Shown here in pieces: positions 17,007 to 25,807 of a stretch of 64,000 nt of DNA. Each line of letters opens with the position of its first letter. Position 1 is the stretch's first letter. Both the position numbers and the translations under genes were made by a program. The DNA lies in assembly GCA_964645705.1 (NCBI GenBank), contig CAZYAB010000004.1:62001-126000 (forward strand). Direction: 5' to 3'. The DNA is from CAXGTL01 sp964645705 (GTDB taxonomy: Archaea; Nanobdellota; Nanobdellia; Woesearchaeales; CAXGTL01). The notes below the pieces were generated by a model. That model was not told the DNA's origin. It ran no database searches and saw only the letters and a list, made by a program, of their open reading frames with translations.

Positions 17007-18176
17007 TCAAATAATTTTTCCTTTATTCAATATATTATTAGGATCATACTTTGCTTTTAAACTTTTCATTTCATTTACTTTTTTCTCATCAAGAGTTTTC
17101 TTATACTTGATCCCAATGCCATAATTAGCAATACTACCTTTCAAATTTTTAATTTTATCATATAGTTCTCTTAATTCATATAATTGTGATTCTTTTAAAA
17201 AAATATTATGAACTCCTAACAAAATATTACTTACAATAGGAATTTCTTTTTTTCTTAATATTTTTAATAATTCATCAATATTATCTAACGCAACACTTGG
17301 TGTTTCGATGAATAAATATTTTTCATGAGCAAGCTGATTAAATACTTTTTTTCTTATTCTCCATATAATCCTCATATTTTCTAATTCTTTTATTTTTCCT
17401 TCATTACTTAGGTACTCTATAATAAGATAGTGTTTTTTTTCAATTTTACTTATTTCAGCACTTTTTTTGTCTATGTATTGTAATGAGAGTATTCTTTCAT
17501 TATTTTTTAATTCCTTTACTTTATCAATCATATCCATTGTTCTTTCAAAACTTAGAAGATCTAATGATTTTGGTTTTATTTTTTCAATTATTTTTAATTT
17601 TGCTTTTGTAACTACTCCTAACGCGCCTTCTGTTCCTATAAAATCTCTTACTCTTTGTGTTCTAAATATCTTTCCAGTACCGTCTACAATGTCAAGTTCT
17701 AATACATTATCAAACATTCTCCCATATTTTAGAGAAATTCTTCCACATGAATCATTCCCAATCATACCACCTATTGTTGATATCTTGTATGACTGAGGAA
17801 TTACAGAGAACATATAATTATATTTTTTTAATATATTATTTAACTGCATTAAAACAACCCCTGGTTCAACAGTAACATATTTTTCTTTAAGATTTATTTC
17901 AAGTATTCTGTTCATTCTTGATAAATCTATAATTATTGAATTATTTGGGACTACGCTTGATCCAAGATTTGTGCCAGAACCTCTAATAATCACATTATTA
18001 TTAGTTCTATTGCAAAAAACTATTATTTTTCTAATCTGTTCTTCATTTTTTGGCCAAACAATTGCTAAGATGTGGTCGCCTTTTTTCTGAGACGCATCAT
18101 AACTATAAGCAATTTTATCTAATAATTCTTCGCTAACATTTTCTTTCCCGCATATTTCTATTAATTTCTTGATCAA
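17007..18176 (-). CDS. glcD: FAD-linked 2-hydroxy-acid dehydrogenase, GlcD/D-lactate dehydrogenase-like
   Basis: Flavoprotein of 389 residues with a VAO-type FAD-binding domain in its first half. Diagnostic segments are VIIRGSGTNLGSSVVP near 63, YVTVEPGVVLMQLN near 97, STIGGMIGNDSCGRISLKYG near 131 and FIGTEGALGVVTKAKLKI near 180. The C-terminal half is the GlcD/D-LDH cap domain and ends with AKYDPNNILNKGKII. It is shorter than the roughly 460 residues of many GlcD proteins. The exact substrate (glycolate, D-lactate or another) is undetermined. Its start overlaps the upstream CCG gene by 4 bp. Confidence 0.85.
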   Translation of the reverse strand: MIKKLIEICGKENVSEELLDKIAYSYDASQKKGDHILAIVWPKNEEQIRKIIVFCNRTNNNVIIRGSGTNLGSSVVPNNSIIIDLSRMNRILEINLKEKYVTVEPGVVLMQLNNILKKYNYMFSVIPQSYKISTIGGMIGNDSCGRISLKYGRMFDNVLELDIVDGTGKIFRTQRVRDFIGTEGALGVVTKAKLKIIEKIKPKSLDLLSFERTMDMIDKVKELKNNERILSLQYIDKKSAEISKIEKKHYLIIEYLSNEGKIKELENMRIIWRIRKKVFNQLAHEKYLFIETPSVALDNIDELLKILRKKEIPIVSNILLGVHNIFLKESQLYELRELYDKIKNLKGSIANYGIGIKYKKTLDEKKVNEMKSLKAKYDPNNILNKGKII

Positions 18177-18937
18177 ACTTTTTCACCTTCAGTTTTTTTA
18201 ACTTCTTTTCGATCAACTTCTACTTCCTTTAATTTAAAAACATCACTTAATTCTAAAATTTCTATTCCTTTGCTATTATTTTCTTTAAAATGTTCATAAC
18301 ACAATGGACAGCACGTTAACAATTTCCTTGTTTCAACTTTATCTAATGTCAATCTTGCAACATTTTTTGTAAGATTTGTTTTTCTTAATGGACTATGTCC
18401 TGTGCCACAACAGAAATTTTCATCATTTTTAATAATCTTATGGCCCTGTTTTTCAATGAGTTCTTTTATCTTTTTTATTAATTCTGTATTTTTTAGAATG
18501 TGACAAGGTATGTGTAGATTTATTATCTCTTTTTCTTTCTCAATATTTTCTTTGTCTTTTTGTTGCTCAAATTCTAATTTTCTTACATTATTATAAATAG
18601 TTTCAATTATATACTCTGTCTCAATATTATAATGTTTTTTAAATATGTGAGCACACGCAGGACAATTAGTAATTATCTTTGTTATTTTCTTATTCTTAAA
18701 TATTAAACTATTCTTTTCTATATTTTTTTCAAAAGATTCTTTATAACCTGAATTTAACAAAGGTAATCCACAACATAATTCTTCAATTTCCAGCATCATA
18801 AAATCAATACCTAATTTTTTAAGAATTTGTTTGTAATTATCTGTTAATTGTTTTTGTTTAAACTTAGAAACACACCCAGGATAGTATAAAATCTTACCCA
18901 TTCCAAGAACATTTTTTACTTTATCAAAAAAAACCAT
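18173..18937 (-). CDS. CCG-domain Fe-S oxidoreductase subunit, GlcF/HdrB-like
   Basis: Cysteine-rich protein of about 254 residues with two CCG modules. The first shows YYPGC, ELCCGLPLL and NCPACAHIFKKHY; the second shows HIPCHIL, FCCGTGHSP and TCCPLCYEHF. This is the arrangement of heterodisulfide reductase subunit B and the C-terminal half of GlcF. It is first in the three-gene operon with the GlcD-like and 4Fe-4S genes. The start is uncertain: GAGGCTGAT with four bases to the ATG at 18937 fits the ribosome-binding pattern of this genome, while an ATG at 18943 and a TTG at 18964 are alternatives. Confidence 0.85.
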   Translation of the reverse strand: MVFFDKVKNVLGMGKILYYPGCVSKFKQKQLTDNYKQILKKLGIDFMMLEIEELCCGLPLLNSGYKESFEKNIEKNSLIFKNKKITKIITNCPACAHIFKKHYNIETEYIIETIYNNVRKLEFEQQKDKENIEKEKEIINLHIPCHILKNTELIKKIKELIEKQGHKIIKNDENFCCGTGHSPLRKTNLTKNVARLTLDKVETRKLLTCCPLCYEHFKENNSKGIEILELSDVFKLKEVEVDRKEVKKTEGEKV

Positions 18938-19028
18938 TTCCATCAGCCTCAAATATATAGTCAAGTATATGGATTAATAAATATTACTATACAAGAATAC
19001 TTATAATGCAAAGATTATATTGGTTTTC

Positions 19029-19490
19029 TTAGATTCTTTCGTATGTCCCAATAAGCTCAGCCTTGTCTAAAATATGTCCTTCAATAGCACTCAAAACATC
19101 ACTTTTGCTAACACCTTCACCCAAATTCAGCATAATGTCCAATGCATATAGTCTAAAAAAATACCTATGTTCTTTATCAGGCGGACATGGACCTCCATAA
19201 GCATTAACACCCCTAGTATTTCTACCTAGAATCCCTTTTGGATTCTCTGCTTCAGGAATTATCTTAGTATCAACAGGAATATTAAACACAACCCAATGAT
19301 CCCACACTTGTATTTTGAATTTTTCTTTAGCAAAATCAGGAATATCTGGATCATCCATTATCAATACCAAAGACTTTGCTTCAGCAGGAACCTCGCTTAT
19401 TTCTAATGGCGGAGATACATTATCACCATCGCATGTATATTTACTAGGAATTTTTCCATTATGTTCAAAAACAGAGCTTGTTAGTTTCAT
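19029..19490 (-). CDS. YbhB/YbcL-type phosphatidylethanolamine-binding-like protein
   Basis: Protein of 153 residues of the PEBP/Raf kinase inhibitor-like family. Conserved ligand-pocket segments are CDGDNVSPPLEI near 19, DDPDIPD near 46, DHWVVFNIP near 64 and GGPCPPDKEHRYFFRLYAL near 97. The family binds small anionic ligands; the prokaryotic role is not established. It is a single gene between the dehydrogenase operon and the trmB-type regulator, 37 bp downstream of the latter on the same strand. Confidence 0.9.
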   Translation of the reverse strand: MKLTSSVFEHNGKIPSKYTCDGDNVSPPLEISEVPAEAKSLVLIMDDPDIPDFAKEKFKIQVWDHWVVFNIPVDTKIIPEAENPKGILGRNTRGVNAYGGPCPPDKEHRYFFRLYALDIMLNLGEGVSKSDVLSAIEGHILDKAELIGTYERI

Positions 19491-19527
19491 GAATAAATAA
19501 AAAAGAAAAAGTAATATTTAAAAGTTT

Positions 19528-20325
19528 CTAAGCCTTCTCAAGCCCTTTCCATGTCTGCTCAAACATGTTATTCATAGTACCTGCAAATAATTCAGTATTA
19601 ACCCAAATACCAGTATCATAAGCAGAATGAACATTCTTATCATCTATTAACATAAATACAACTTCTTTATTATCAACAATACAAAAACGTGCGTTCATGT
19701 TTTTAAGAACTCTTACTTCAGCAACTTTAGATAAAAGTTTAGCAGCTTTATTGCCTTTTTTAATAGGTGCTGCAATCTTAATCTTTACACCTCTTTGACT
19801 TATTTTTTCAAATGTCTTTTTTAATAAAGAAACTTTCCTATCAAAACCTTTTTCACTTGTAACAAGAACAACTGATTTCTCAGCATTTTTAACCATTAGA
19901 TTAAGGTGTGAATAAAGATTATCGCGACCTTTTAGAGCACCTGACATTTCAGTAGGCTCAACTAAATCAATTCCTTGTTTATGAAGATTATTAAGTTCAT
20001 CTAAAACCTTGCTTTGTTTTATTGATTCTAACATTTTTATATTAACATCTGCATTTTTCTTGATTCTTTTTTTAACTCTTTCAACAACTTCTTCCGGAGG
20101 TACAGCTATGTACTTAATTGGTTTTCCAAGTTTTACAACAATAAATCCTTTTTTCTCAAGTGATTCAAGAACATCATATGACCTAGATCTTGGCACATTT
20201 GCAATATCAGAAAGTTCTCCTGCAGTTGATACACCTCTTGATAATAAAGCACTCCACAATTTTGCTTCATATGTGTTTAGACCAAAGTCTTTTAGTTTAT
20301 TTAAAAATTCTTTTTGAATAATCAT
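19528..20325 (-). CDS. TrmB-family transcriptional regulator
   Basis: Protein of about 265 residues. The N-terminal winged helix (about 1-80) contains LNTYEAKLWSALLSRGVSTAGEL and the recognition segment VPRSRSYDVLESLEKKGF, typical of TrmB sugar-responsive archaeal regulators. A coiled-coil linker spans about 85-120. The C-terminal domain (about 125-265) resembles the phospholipase D-like effector domain of the family without an intact HKD motif. The ATG at 20325 is preferred; TTG at 20331 is the alternative, and both follow GGAGGAGTGG. The inducer and the regulated genes are unknown. Confidence 0.88.
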   Translation of the reverse strand: MIIQKEFLNKLKDFGLNTYEAKLWSALLSRGVSTAGELSDIANVPRSRSYDVLESLEKKGFIVVKLGKPIKYIAVPPEEVVERVKKRIKKNADVNIKMLESIKQSKVLDELNNLHKQGIDLVEPTEMSGALKGRDNLYSHLNLMVKNAEKSVVLVTSEKGFDRKVSLLKKTFEKISQRGVKIKIAAPIKKGNKAAKLLSKVAEVRVLKNMNARFCIVDNKEVVFMLIDDKNVHSAYDTGIWVNTELFAGTMNNMFEQTWKGLEKA

Positions 20326-20627
20326 GAACAACCACTCCTCCTAGTCATATATTAGTTATTATTTTCTTTTTTTAAATAAGCCCATTTAGGGCATTTTAAG
20401 CTTATTTTGCCTCTTTTTAAGCTTTTTTTCATTAAATACTAGAAATCCCTCTTTTGAGTGTTTATATATAAGTATTAACTTATTCTAGGAATACTACACT
20501 TATATATAAATCTTTCCAATTTGTTATCATTTTTCAGTGATAAATAAACATATAATCTATATATCTAAGTAAACACATATTAAATTCCAACAACTTTATA
20601 TATAATCAATATATAACTATTCATGAC
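20326..20627. promoter_or_regulatory. Divergent promoter region between trmB-type gene and leuS
   Basis: About 300 bp without a gene. A nested inverted repeat lies at 20375-20406, with an inner stem GCCC-ATTTA-GGGC at 20380-20392 and outer arms AATAAG and CTTATT. Further right are TTTATATATAAG (about 20460) and TTATATATAAA (about 20502). TTTATATA at 20595-20602 lies 25 bp before the leuS ATG at 20628, which suggests a leaderless leuS message. TTATCA...TGATAA forms a small inverted repeat near 20523-20542. No gene or clear RNA was identified. Confidence 0.45.
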
Positions 20628-23297
20628 ATGGAGCAAGAAAATCACAATTTTAAACAAATAGAGCAAAAATGGCAAAAAAAGTGGGAACAATCTAAGATAT
20701 TTAAAGTATCTGAAGACTCAACAAAACCAAAATTCTATTGTTTAGAAATGTTTCCTTACCCATCTGGATCTGGATTGCATATAGGTCATGCTTTTAATTA
20801 TACAATTGGAGACGTATATGCAAGATTCAAAAGAATGCGCGGGTTCAATGTTCTTTATCCAATGGGGTACGATGCATTAGGATTGCCAGCTGAAAATGCA
20901 GCAATAAAAAATAACAAACATCCAAAAGAATATACAAAGAATTCAATTAATAATTTTATGAAACAACAAAAAGCAATAGGTTTGAGTTATGATTGGGACC
21001 GTGTACAACCTACTTGCATTCCAGAATATTATAAATGGAACCAATATTTCTTTTTAAAATTCTTTGATAAAGGCCTTGCTTTTAGAAAAAAAGCACCTGT
21101 TAATTGGTGCCCAAAATGTGAAACAGTATTAGCAAATGAACAAGTACATAGTGGTAAGTGTTGGAGACACGAAGATACAGATGTTGAACAAAAAAATTTA
21201 GAACAATGGTTTTTCAAGATAACAGAATATGCAGAAGAACTTTTACAAGACATTGATAAATTAGATGGCTGGCCAGAAAAAATAAAAATAATGCAAAAGA
21301 ACTGGATTGGGAAAAGTAAGGGTGTTGAGATTTTCTTTGACATTGTTGATGAAGATGGTGAAAAAATAGGTAATGTTTCTACGTATACAACAAGGCCAGA
21401 CACAATATTTGGAGTTACATATCTTGTATTTGCTGTTGAACACCCATTAGTAATGGAATTAGTAAAAGGAACTGATAAAGAACAAGAAGTAAAGCAATTT
21501 ATTTCTGAAGTTAAAAAGAAATCAACAATAGAAAGAACAGCAGAAGGCAAAGAAAAAAATGGGGTGTTTCTTGGTAAATATTTTATAAATCCTGTTAATG
21601 GAGAAAAATTACCATTATGGATAGCAGATTATGCATTGTATGAATATGGAACAGGAGCTGTAATGGCAGTACCTGCTCATGATCAACGTGATTTTGATTT
21701 TGCAAGAAAATATAATCTACCAATAAAAGTTGTTATCCAGCCACAAGAATTTGAATTAGATCCTGATAAGATGTCAAGAGCATACATTGATCAAGGTAAT
21801 ATTGTAAATTCTGGAAAATTTGATGGTATGAATAATATAGAAGCAATAAAACAAATAGGTGAATGGATGGAACAAGAAAAAACAGGCAAAATTACAACTA
21901 ATTACAAACTAAGAGACTGGTTAATATCAAGGCAAAGGTATTGGGGAACCCCTATTCCAATTATTTATTGTGAAAAATGTGGGATTGTAAAAGTACCTGA
22001 AACAGACTTACCAATTATATTGCCTGACAATGTTGAATTTGGACACGGCAATCCATTAGCAACAAATAAAGAATTTGTTAATGTTAAATGTCCTAAATGT
22101 GCTGGAGATGCAAAAAGGGAAACAGACACAATGGACACTTTTGTAGATTCTTCATGGTATTTTTTTAGATACTGTGATCCTCATAATAATAGTTTGCCTT
22201 TTACAAAAGAAAAAATAGGATACTGGATGCCTATTGATCAATACATAGGCGGTACAGAACATGCTTGCATGCATTTGATTTATTTTAGGTTTTTTACAAA
22301 AGCATTAAGAGACTTAGGAATGCACGGAATAGACGAACCAGCAATAAAATTATTTAATCAAGGAATGCTTCACGGTGAAGACGGGCACGTAATGTCAAAG
22401 AGTAGAGGCAATGTTGTTTTGCCAGAACAAGTTTCTGAAAAATATGGTATTGATACTGCTAGATTCTTTTTATTATCAATTGCATCTCCTGACAAAGACA
22501 GAGAATGGAGTGACAAAGGTATTGAAGGTAGTTTTAGGTTTATTAAAAGGATAATGAATTATTTTGATACTGTTAAGATTAGTTCTTCATCTAAAAAAGT
22601 TGAAAGCAAGCTAAATAAAGCAATAAAAGGGATTACTAAAGACATTGAAGAATTTAAATATAATTTTGCAATAATTAAAATAAGAATATTATTTGAATCA
22701 CTTGAACCAGAAGTAAGCAAAGACACACTAGAAAAATTCTTATTAATATTACATCCTTTCTGCCCACACATTACAGAGGAACTTTGGGAGAAAATAAAGA
22801 ATCAGGCTTTCATATCGCAACAAGAATGGCCAGAATATGATAAATCAAAGATAGATGAACAAGCAGAAGCAGCAGAAGAATTAGTTCAACGAGTTAGCAA
22901 AGATATTCTTCATATTCAAGATTTAGCAAACATAAAGCAACCTAAACTAATAAAATTAATAATTTCAAAAGATTGGAAATATAAATTCTTTAAAAAAATA
23001 AAAACATTATTAGAAAAAACACATGATGCAGGAAAAATACTAAAATCAATAATGGAAACAGACCTAAGAAATTATGGCCAAGAAATAAAGAAGATGGTTC
23101 CAAAGATTGTCAAAGATCCAGCAATTATTCCTGAACACATGCTAACAAAAGAAACAGAAATAAATTCACTTAATGAAAACAAACAATTACTTGAAGATAA
23201 GTTTAAATGCAAATTCGAAATAATAAAAGCAGAAGATACAAGGCAAGCAAAAGCAAGTAATGCTTTGCCTAACAAACCTGCTATTGTTGTTGAGTAA
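20628..23297 (+). CDS. leuS: Leucyl-tRNA synthetase, bacterial type
   Basis: Class I synthetase of 889 residues charging tRNA-Leu. The HIGH motif is in SGLHIGHAFNYTIGD near residue 47, followed by MGYDALGLPAENAAIKN, which is the bacterial rather than the archaeal signature. The zinc region (CPKCETV...HSGKC) precedes the editing insertion, which shows TTRPDTIFG near 245 and VPAHDQRDFDFA near 348. Further marks are DTFVDSSWYFFRYCDP near 505, YIGGTEHACMH near 540 and the KMSKS equivalent VMSKSRGN near 589. Archaeal LeuRS usually has a different signature around HIGH and another editing-domain position, so the gene was probably acquired from bacteria long ago (inference). It has its own promoter. 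Confidence 0.97.
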   Translation: MEQENHNFKQIEQKWQKKWEQSKIFKVSEDSTKPKFYCLEMFPYPSGSGLHIGHAFNYTIGDVYARFKRMRGFNVLYPMGYDALGLPAENAAIKNNKHPKEYTKNSINNFMKQQKAIGLSYDWDRVQPTCIPEYYKWNQYFFLKFFDKGLAFRKKAPVNWCPKCETVLANEQVHSGKCWRHEDTDVEQKNLEQWFFKITEYAEELLQDIDKLDGWPEKIKIMQKNWIGKSKGVEIFFDIVDEDGEKIGNVSTYTTRPDTIFGVTYLVFAVEHPLVMELVKGTDKEQEVKQFISEVKKKSTIERTAEGKEKNGVFLGKYFINPVNGEKLPLWIADYALYEYGTGAVMAVPAHDQRDFDFARKYNLPIKVVIQPQEFELDPDKMSRAYIDQGNIVNSGKFDGMNNIEAIKQIGEWMEQEKTGKITTNYKLRDWLISRQRYWGTPIPIIYCEKCGIVKVPETDLPIILPDNVEFGHGNPLATNKEFVNVKCPKCAGDAKRETDTMDTFVDSSWYFFRYCDPHNNSLPFTKEKIGYWMPIDQYIGGTEHACMHLIYFRFFTKALRDLGMHGIDEPAIKLFNQGMLHGEDGHVMSKSRGNVVLPEQVSEKYGIDTARFFLLSIASPDKDREWSDKGIEGSFRFIKRIMNYFDTVKISSSSKKVESKLNKAIKGITKDIEEFKYNFAIIKIRILFESLEPEVSKDTLEKFLLILHPFCPHITEELWEKIKNQAFISQQEWPEYDKSKIDEQAEAAEELVQRVSKDILHIQDLANIKQPKLIKLIISKDWKYKFFKKIKTLLEKTHDAGKILKSIMETDLRNYGQEIKKMVPKIVKDPAIIPEHMLTKETEINSLNENKQLLEDKFKCKFEIIKAEDTRQAKASNALPNKPAIVVE

Positions 23298-23319
23298 ACC
23301 AAAAAGAGGTTCTGATAGA

Positions 23320-23721
23320 ATGTTTAAATCTAAATTAAAATACTTTGTACGCTACTGGCTCCCACCAATACTTTGGGCTGTCCTAATCTTCTATATGTCA
23401 TCTTTATCATTTCCATCAGGCAAGCCAGGAATTAGATTAAGTGATAAATTAATGCACACAATAGAATTCTTTATATTGTCATTCTTATTATTCAGAGCAT
23501 TTTACAACTCTCGGTGGAAGAGGGCAGCATATTGGTTTGCAATCTTGTTAACCATATTATACGGAACATCAGATGAAATCCATCAAACTTTTACACCACA
23601 AAGAGTGTTTGATATCTATGATGTTTTGTTTAATAGTTTTGGTGCATCATTAGTATTTGTATTTAGTTTTATTAATAAGAAATTGGTAAGAGCGATTTTC
23701 TTTGATTATGATAAGTTATAG
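23320..23721 (+). CDS. VanZ-like membrane protein
   Basis: Protein of 133 residues with about four membrane spans and the VanZ-family features DKLMHTIEFFILSFLLFRA near residue 43 and GTSDEIHQTFTPQRVFDIYD near 89. The family includes the VanZ teicoplanin-resistance protein, but its general role is unknown. AGAGGT nine bases before the ATG at 23320 sets the start, 22 bp after the leuS stop, so it is probably co-transcribed with leuS. Its last 6 bp overlap the convergent 2H phosphoesterase gene. Confidence 0.85.
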   Translation: MFKSKLKYFVRYWLPPILWAVLIFYMSSLSFPSGKPGIRLSDKLMHTIEFFILSFLLFRAFYNSRWKRAAYWFAILLTILYGTSDEIHQTFTPQRVFDIYDVLFNSFGASLVFVFSFINKKLVRAIFFDYDKL

Positions 23722-24213
23722 TTTATATTTCTTTATACTTGTATCAGAGTTATTTTCATCTAATTCTAATAAAAATATAGAATCAATTGTACAATCAAAG
23801 TCAAGATTCATATCAGTAGCATATTTAATAATCAATTCAACTTCTTTTTTATCTTTTCCATAACCTAATGATATGTGTGGGGAATATTCTTTTTTCTTTT
23901 TAGGAATATATTTGGAATGCAATTTATCGTACAATTCTACTAATTTATCAACTCCTTGATCAACTAATAGATGTATACAAGATTTTTTATGAGATTCTTT
24001 AATTCCTTTAAATCCTATTTTAAAAGGTTTAAATTCTTTTAAACATTCTCTTATATGTTGGTCAAGTTCTGATTCAGATATTTCGCTTTCAAAAGGATAC
24101 GCCACAGTCATATGAGTTCTAAATTTAAGAAAATCAGGATCATACTTTTCTCTTATTTCTTCAACTTTTGCAAGACCTTTAAATCTTGGAAAAATTACAA
24201 TTGCGTATTTCAT
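23716..24213 (-). CDS. 2H phosphoesterase, LigT/ThpR-like (2'-5' RNA ligase family)
   Basis: Protein of 165 residues with the paired H-x-T/S motifs of the 2H family: THMTVAYPF near residue 33 and PHISLGYG near 126. The family includes RNA 2',3'-cyclic phosphodiesterases and 2'-5' RNA ligases; which reaction occurs here cannot be read. It lies just 3' of the SRP RNA gene on the same strand (18 bp), so it could be transcribed from that strong promoter as well. Its ATG lacks a clear ribosome-binding site. Confidence 0.85.
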   Translation of the reverse strand: MKYAIVIFPRFKGLAKVEEIREKYDPDFLKFRTHMTVAYPFESEISESELDQHIRECLKEFKPFKIGFKGIKESHKKSCIHLLVDQGVDKLVELYDKLHSKYIPKKKKEYSPHISLGYGKDKKEVELIIKYATDMNLDFDCTIDSIFLLELDENNSDTSIKKYKL

Positions 24214-24231
24214 TTTTTATAAATATAAGTT

Positions 24232-24504
24232 GGTAAGCACACCCAGAAATGAGCACAACACAGCTCAATGGCTTAACCCTGACCTTTCCTTGGTCCTGCA
24301 ACCCTAAGAGCACCAGTCTCATAGGTTATAGCTGCTTCATTCCTGACCTGACTAATTTCCCTATGAAGCCAGTCCCAAAGGACAGAACTTCATTGTCCAG
24401 ACCAGGACCATTAAACTGAAGCTATACCGCTTCCTGAGCTTCAATCCCATCATATAGCCCACTTATGGCAACAGGCAGGGGCTAACTACCCGATCTAGCT
24501 TACC
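24232..24504 (-). ncRNA. ffs: Signal recognition particle RNA (7S RNA)
   Basis: Read on the minus strand, the sequence contains GTCAGGTCAGGAATGAAGC, the conserved helix 8 / SRP54-binding hairpin, with GGAA flanked by asymmetric loops as in E. coli 4.5S and archaeal 7S RNA. The ends GGTAAGC (24498-24504) and GCTTACC (24232-24238) pair, giving the archaeal helix 1 that joins 5' and 3' ends and a length of about 273 nt. The 5' part has GC-rich segments suited to helices 3 and 4. A TATA box at 24527-24534 is correctly placed. The exact ends are inferred from pairing. Confidence 0.92.
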
Positions 24505-24526
24505 AATATATAGGATAAAAGAAGTG

Positions 24527-24534
24527 TATTTAAA
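24527..24534 (-). promoter_or_regulatory. TATA box of the SRP RNA gene
   Basis: TTTAAATA on the minus strand, centred 26 bp upstream of the inferred SRP RNA 5' end at 24504. This is the canonical archaeal distance. Confidence 0.7.
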
Positions 24535-24582
24535 CTTAACTATGTTTTATGTAAATTAAAAAGAAAAAAGGAAATTTTTTAA

Positions 24583-24822
24583 TTATTGAATAACGCTTCC
24601 TACATTTCCACTTTTTTCAATAACCTCAAATAAATGATCAAGATCTTTAATCCTATTTTTACCTTTACTAATAGGTATTCCAAAATGTAAAAGTTTTAAA
24701 AATTCATCTTCTGGCAAAAAAACTTTCACACTTAACCCTCCTAAATTTATTGTGCACCCTACTACCTTGTCTGATTCCGACTTTAAAGAATCATTACGCC
24801 AAAGATCTATTGTTATTCCCAC
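24583..24822 (-). CDS. Hypothetical protein, 79 residues
   Basis: Unrecognised small protein beginning (M)GITIDLWRND, with predicted beta strands (VGCTINLGGLSVKVFLP) followed by helices and no cysteine or catalytic signature. GAGGTGAT with four bases to GTG at 24822 matches the standard ribosome-binding spacing of this window, so the GTG start is chosen over the GTG at 24831 inside the binding site. It has its own AT-rich upstream region. It looks cytosolic; no function is proposed. Confidence 0.6.
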   Translation of the reverse strand: MGITIDLWRNDSLKSESDKVVGCTINLGGLSVKVFLPEDEFLKLLHFGIPISKGKNRIKDLDHLFEVIEKSGNVGSVIQ

Positions 24823-24884
24823 ATCAATCACCTCATTATTTTATTAGTATTAATTATTTCTTTATTTATATATAAATATTATTA

Positions 24885-24930
24885 TTATTATTATTATTAT
24901 TTATTACTATTTATAATTATTATTTATATC
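24885..24930. repeat. ATT trinucleotide repeat tract
   Basis: Tandem ATT units followed by interrupted copies occupy the spacer between two divergent genes. The tract is low-complexity and contains TATA-like words usable as promoter in both directions. No coding potential was seen. Confidence 0.7.
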
Positions 24931-24978
24931 TTCTCCATTACACAAATCTTTATTAACCAAAATTCTCACCAATATATT

Positions 24979-25782
24979 ATGACAAACAAAATAATATTCT
25001 TAGGCACGGCAGGTGATTCTATCTTAGTTAGCAAAGGATATAGATCATCAGCAGGGATTATTCTGCAACTTTACAATACACAGTTTCACATAGATCCAGG
25101 ACCAAACACAACACAAAAAGCAATAGAAGCAAAGATACATCTAAGAGAAAACACAGCACTATTAATCAGTTCACCAGACATAATCAGTTCAAATGACGCA
25201 AACATTACTATTGATGCAATGACACACCAAGGCCTAGATCCAAAAGGGGTTTTAGTCACAAACAATATAATACTGAATGGAAATGAATTTACAAAACCAG
25301 TTATAGGACATAAACAAAAAACATATGTTGAAAAGATAATTACTTTATCGCCTAAAAAAAGGATTGCAATTGAAAACATAGAAATTCAAGGACTTGACAC
25401 AACAAATGACAATAATATAGGCTTTAAATTCTATACAAGGGATTTTAATTTAATATATGCAGGCAACATTGGTTATGACAAACATTTATTAGATCAATAC
25501 AAAGGAGCAAACATCCTGATACTTAATGTAAGAAACCTCAAAGATGAAAAACCACACGAATTAAATATAGAACAAGCAGAAAAAATAATCACAACAATCA
25601 AACCAAACCTAACAATCATCACAGGCTTTGGGTTCAGCATGCTAAAAGCAGACCCAACATTCATTGCAAGAGAATTAAAAGTCAGAACAGGTCAACAGAT
25701 AATAGCTGCAAAAGACAACATGACTATTGAACCTGATAGTTATAGAGCTCAGGCAAAACAAAAGAGTTTGCTCGGGATGTGA
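24979..25782 (+). CDS. Metallo-beta-lactamase-fold protein lacking the metal-binding motif
   Basis: Protein of 267 residues with the general plan of MBL-fold hydrolases: an N-terminal strand pair (IIFLGTAGDSILVSKG), FHIDPGPNT near 36, then TALLISSPDIISSNDANI near 58 where the family has H-x-H-x-D-H. All three histidines of that motif are absent; SPD and SND occupy the positions. The later strand FNLIYAGNIGYD near 152 replaces the usual TGDT-type metal ligand. ITGFGFSML near 214 sits where a late His strand is expected. It is probably a non-catalytic or repurposed member of the fold. The fold assignment is by eye. Confidence 0.65.
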   Translation: MTNKIIFLGTAGDSILVSKGYRSSAGIILQLYNTQFHIDPGPNTTQKAIEAKIHLRENTALLISSPDIISSNDANITIDAMTHQGLDPKGVLVTNNIILNGNEFTKPVIGHKQKTYVEKIITLSPKKRIAIENIEIQGLDTTNDNNIGFKFYTRDFNLIYAGNIGYDKHLLDQYKGANILILNVRNLKDEKPHELNIEQAEKIITTIKPNLTIITGFGFSMLKADPTFIARELKVRTGQQIIAAKDNMTIEPDSYRAQAKQKSLLGM

Positions 25783-25807
25783 TCAATAAACCTTAATCCT
25801 TTTTTTC

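Noticed and set aside
21029..21550. 173-residue minus-strand ORF inside leuS
   Set aside because: It is a shadow of the LeuRS coding frame without start signals or family resemblance.
24885..24930. ATT repeat as a replication origin element
   Set aside because: No origin-recognition-box inverted repeats accompany it, and the Orc1/Cdc6 gene is far away at the left edge.
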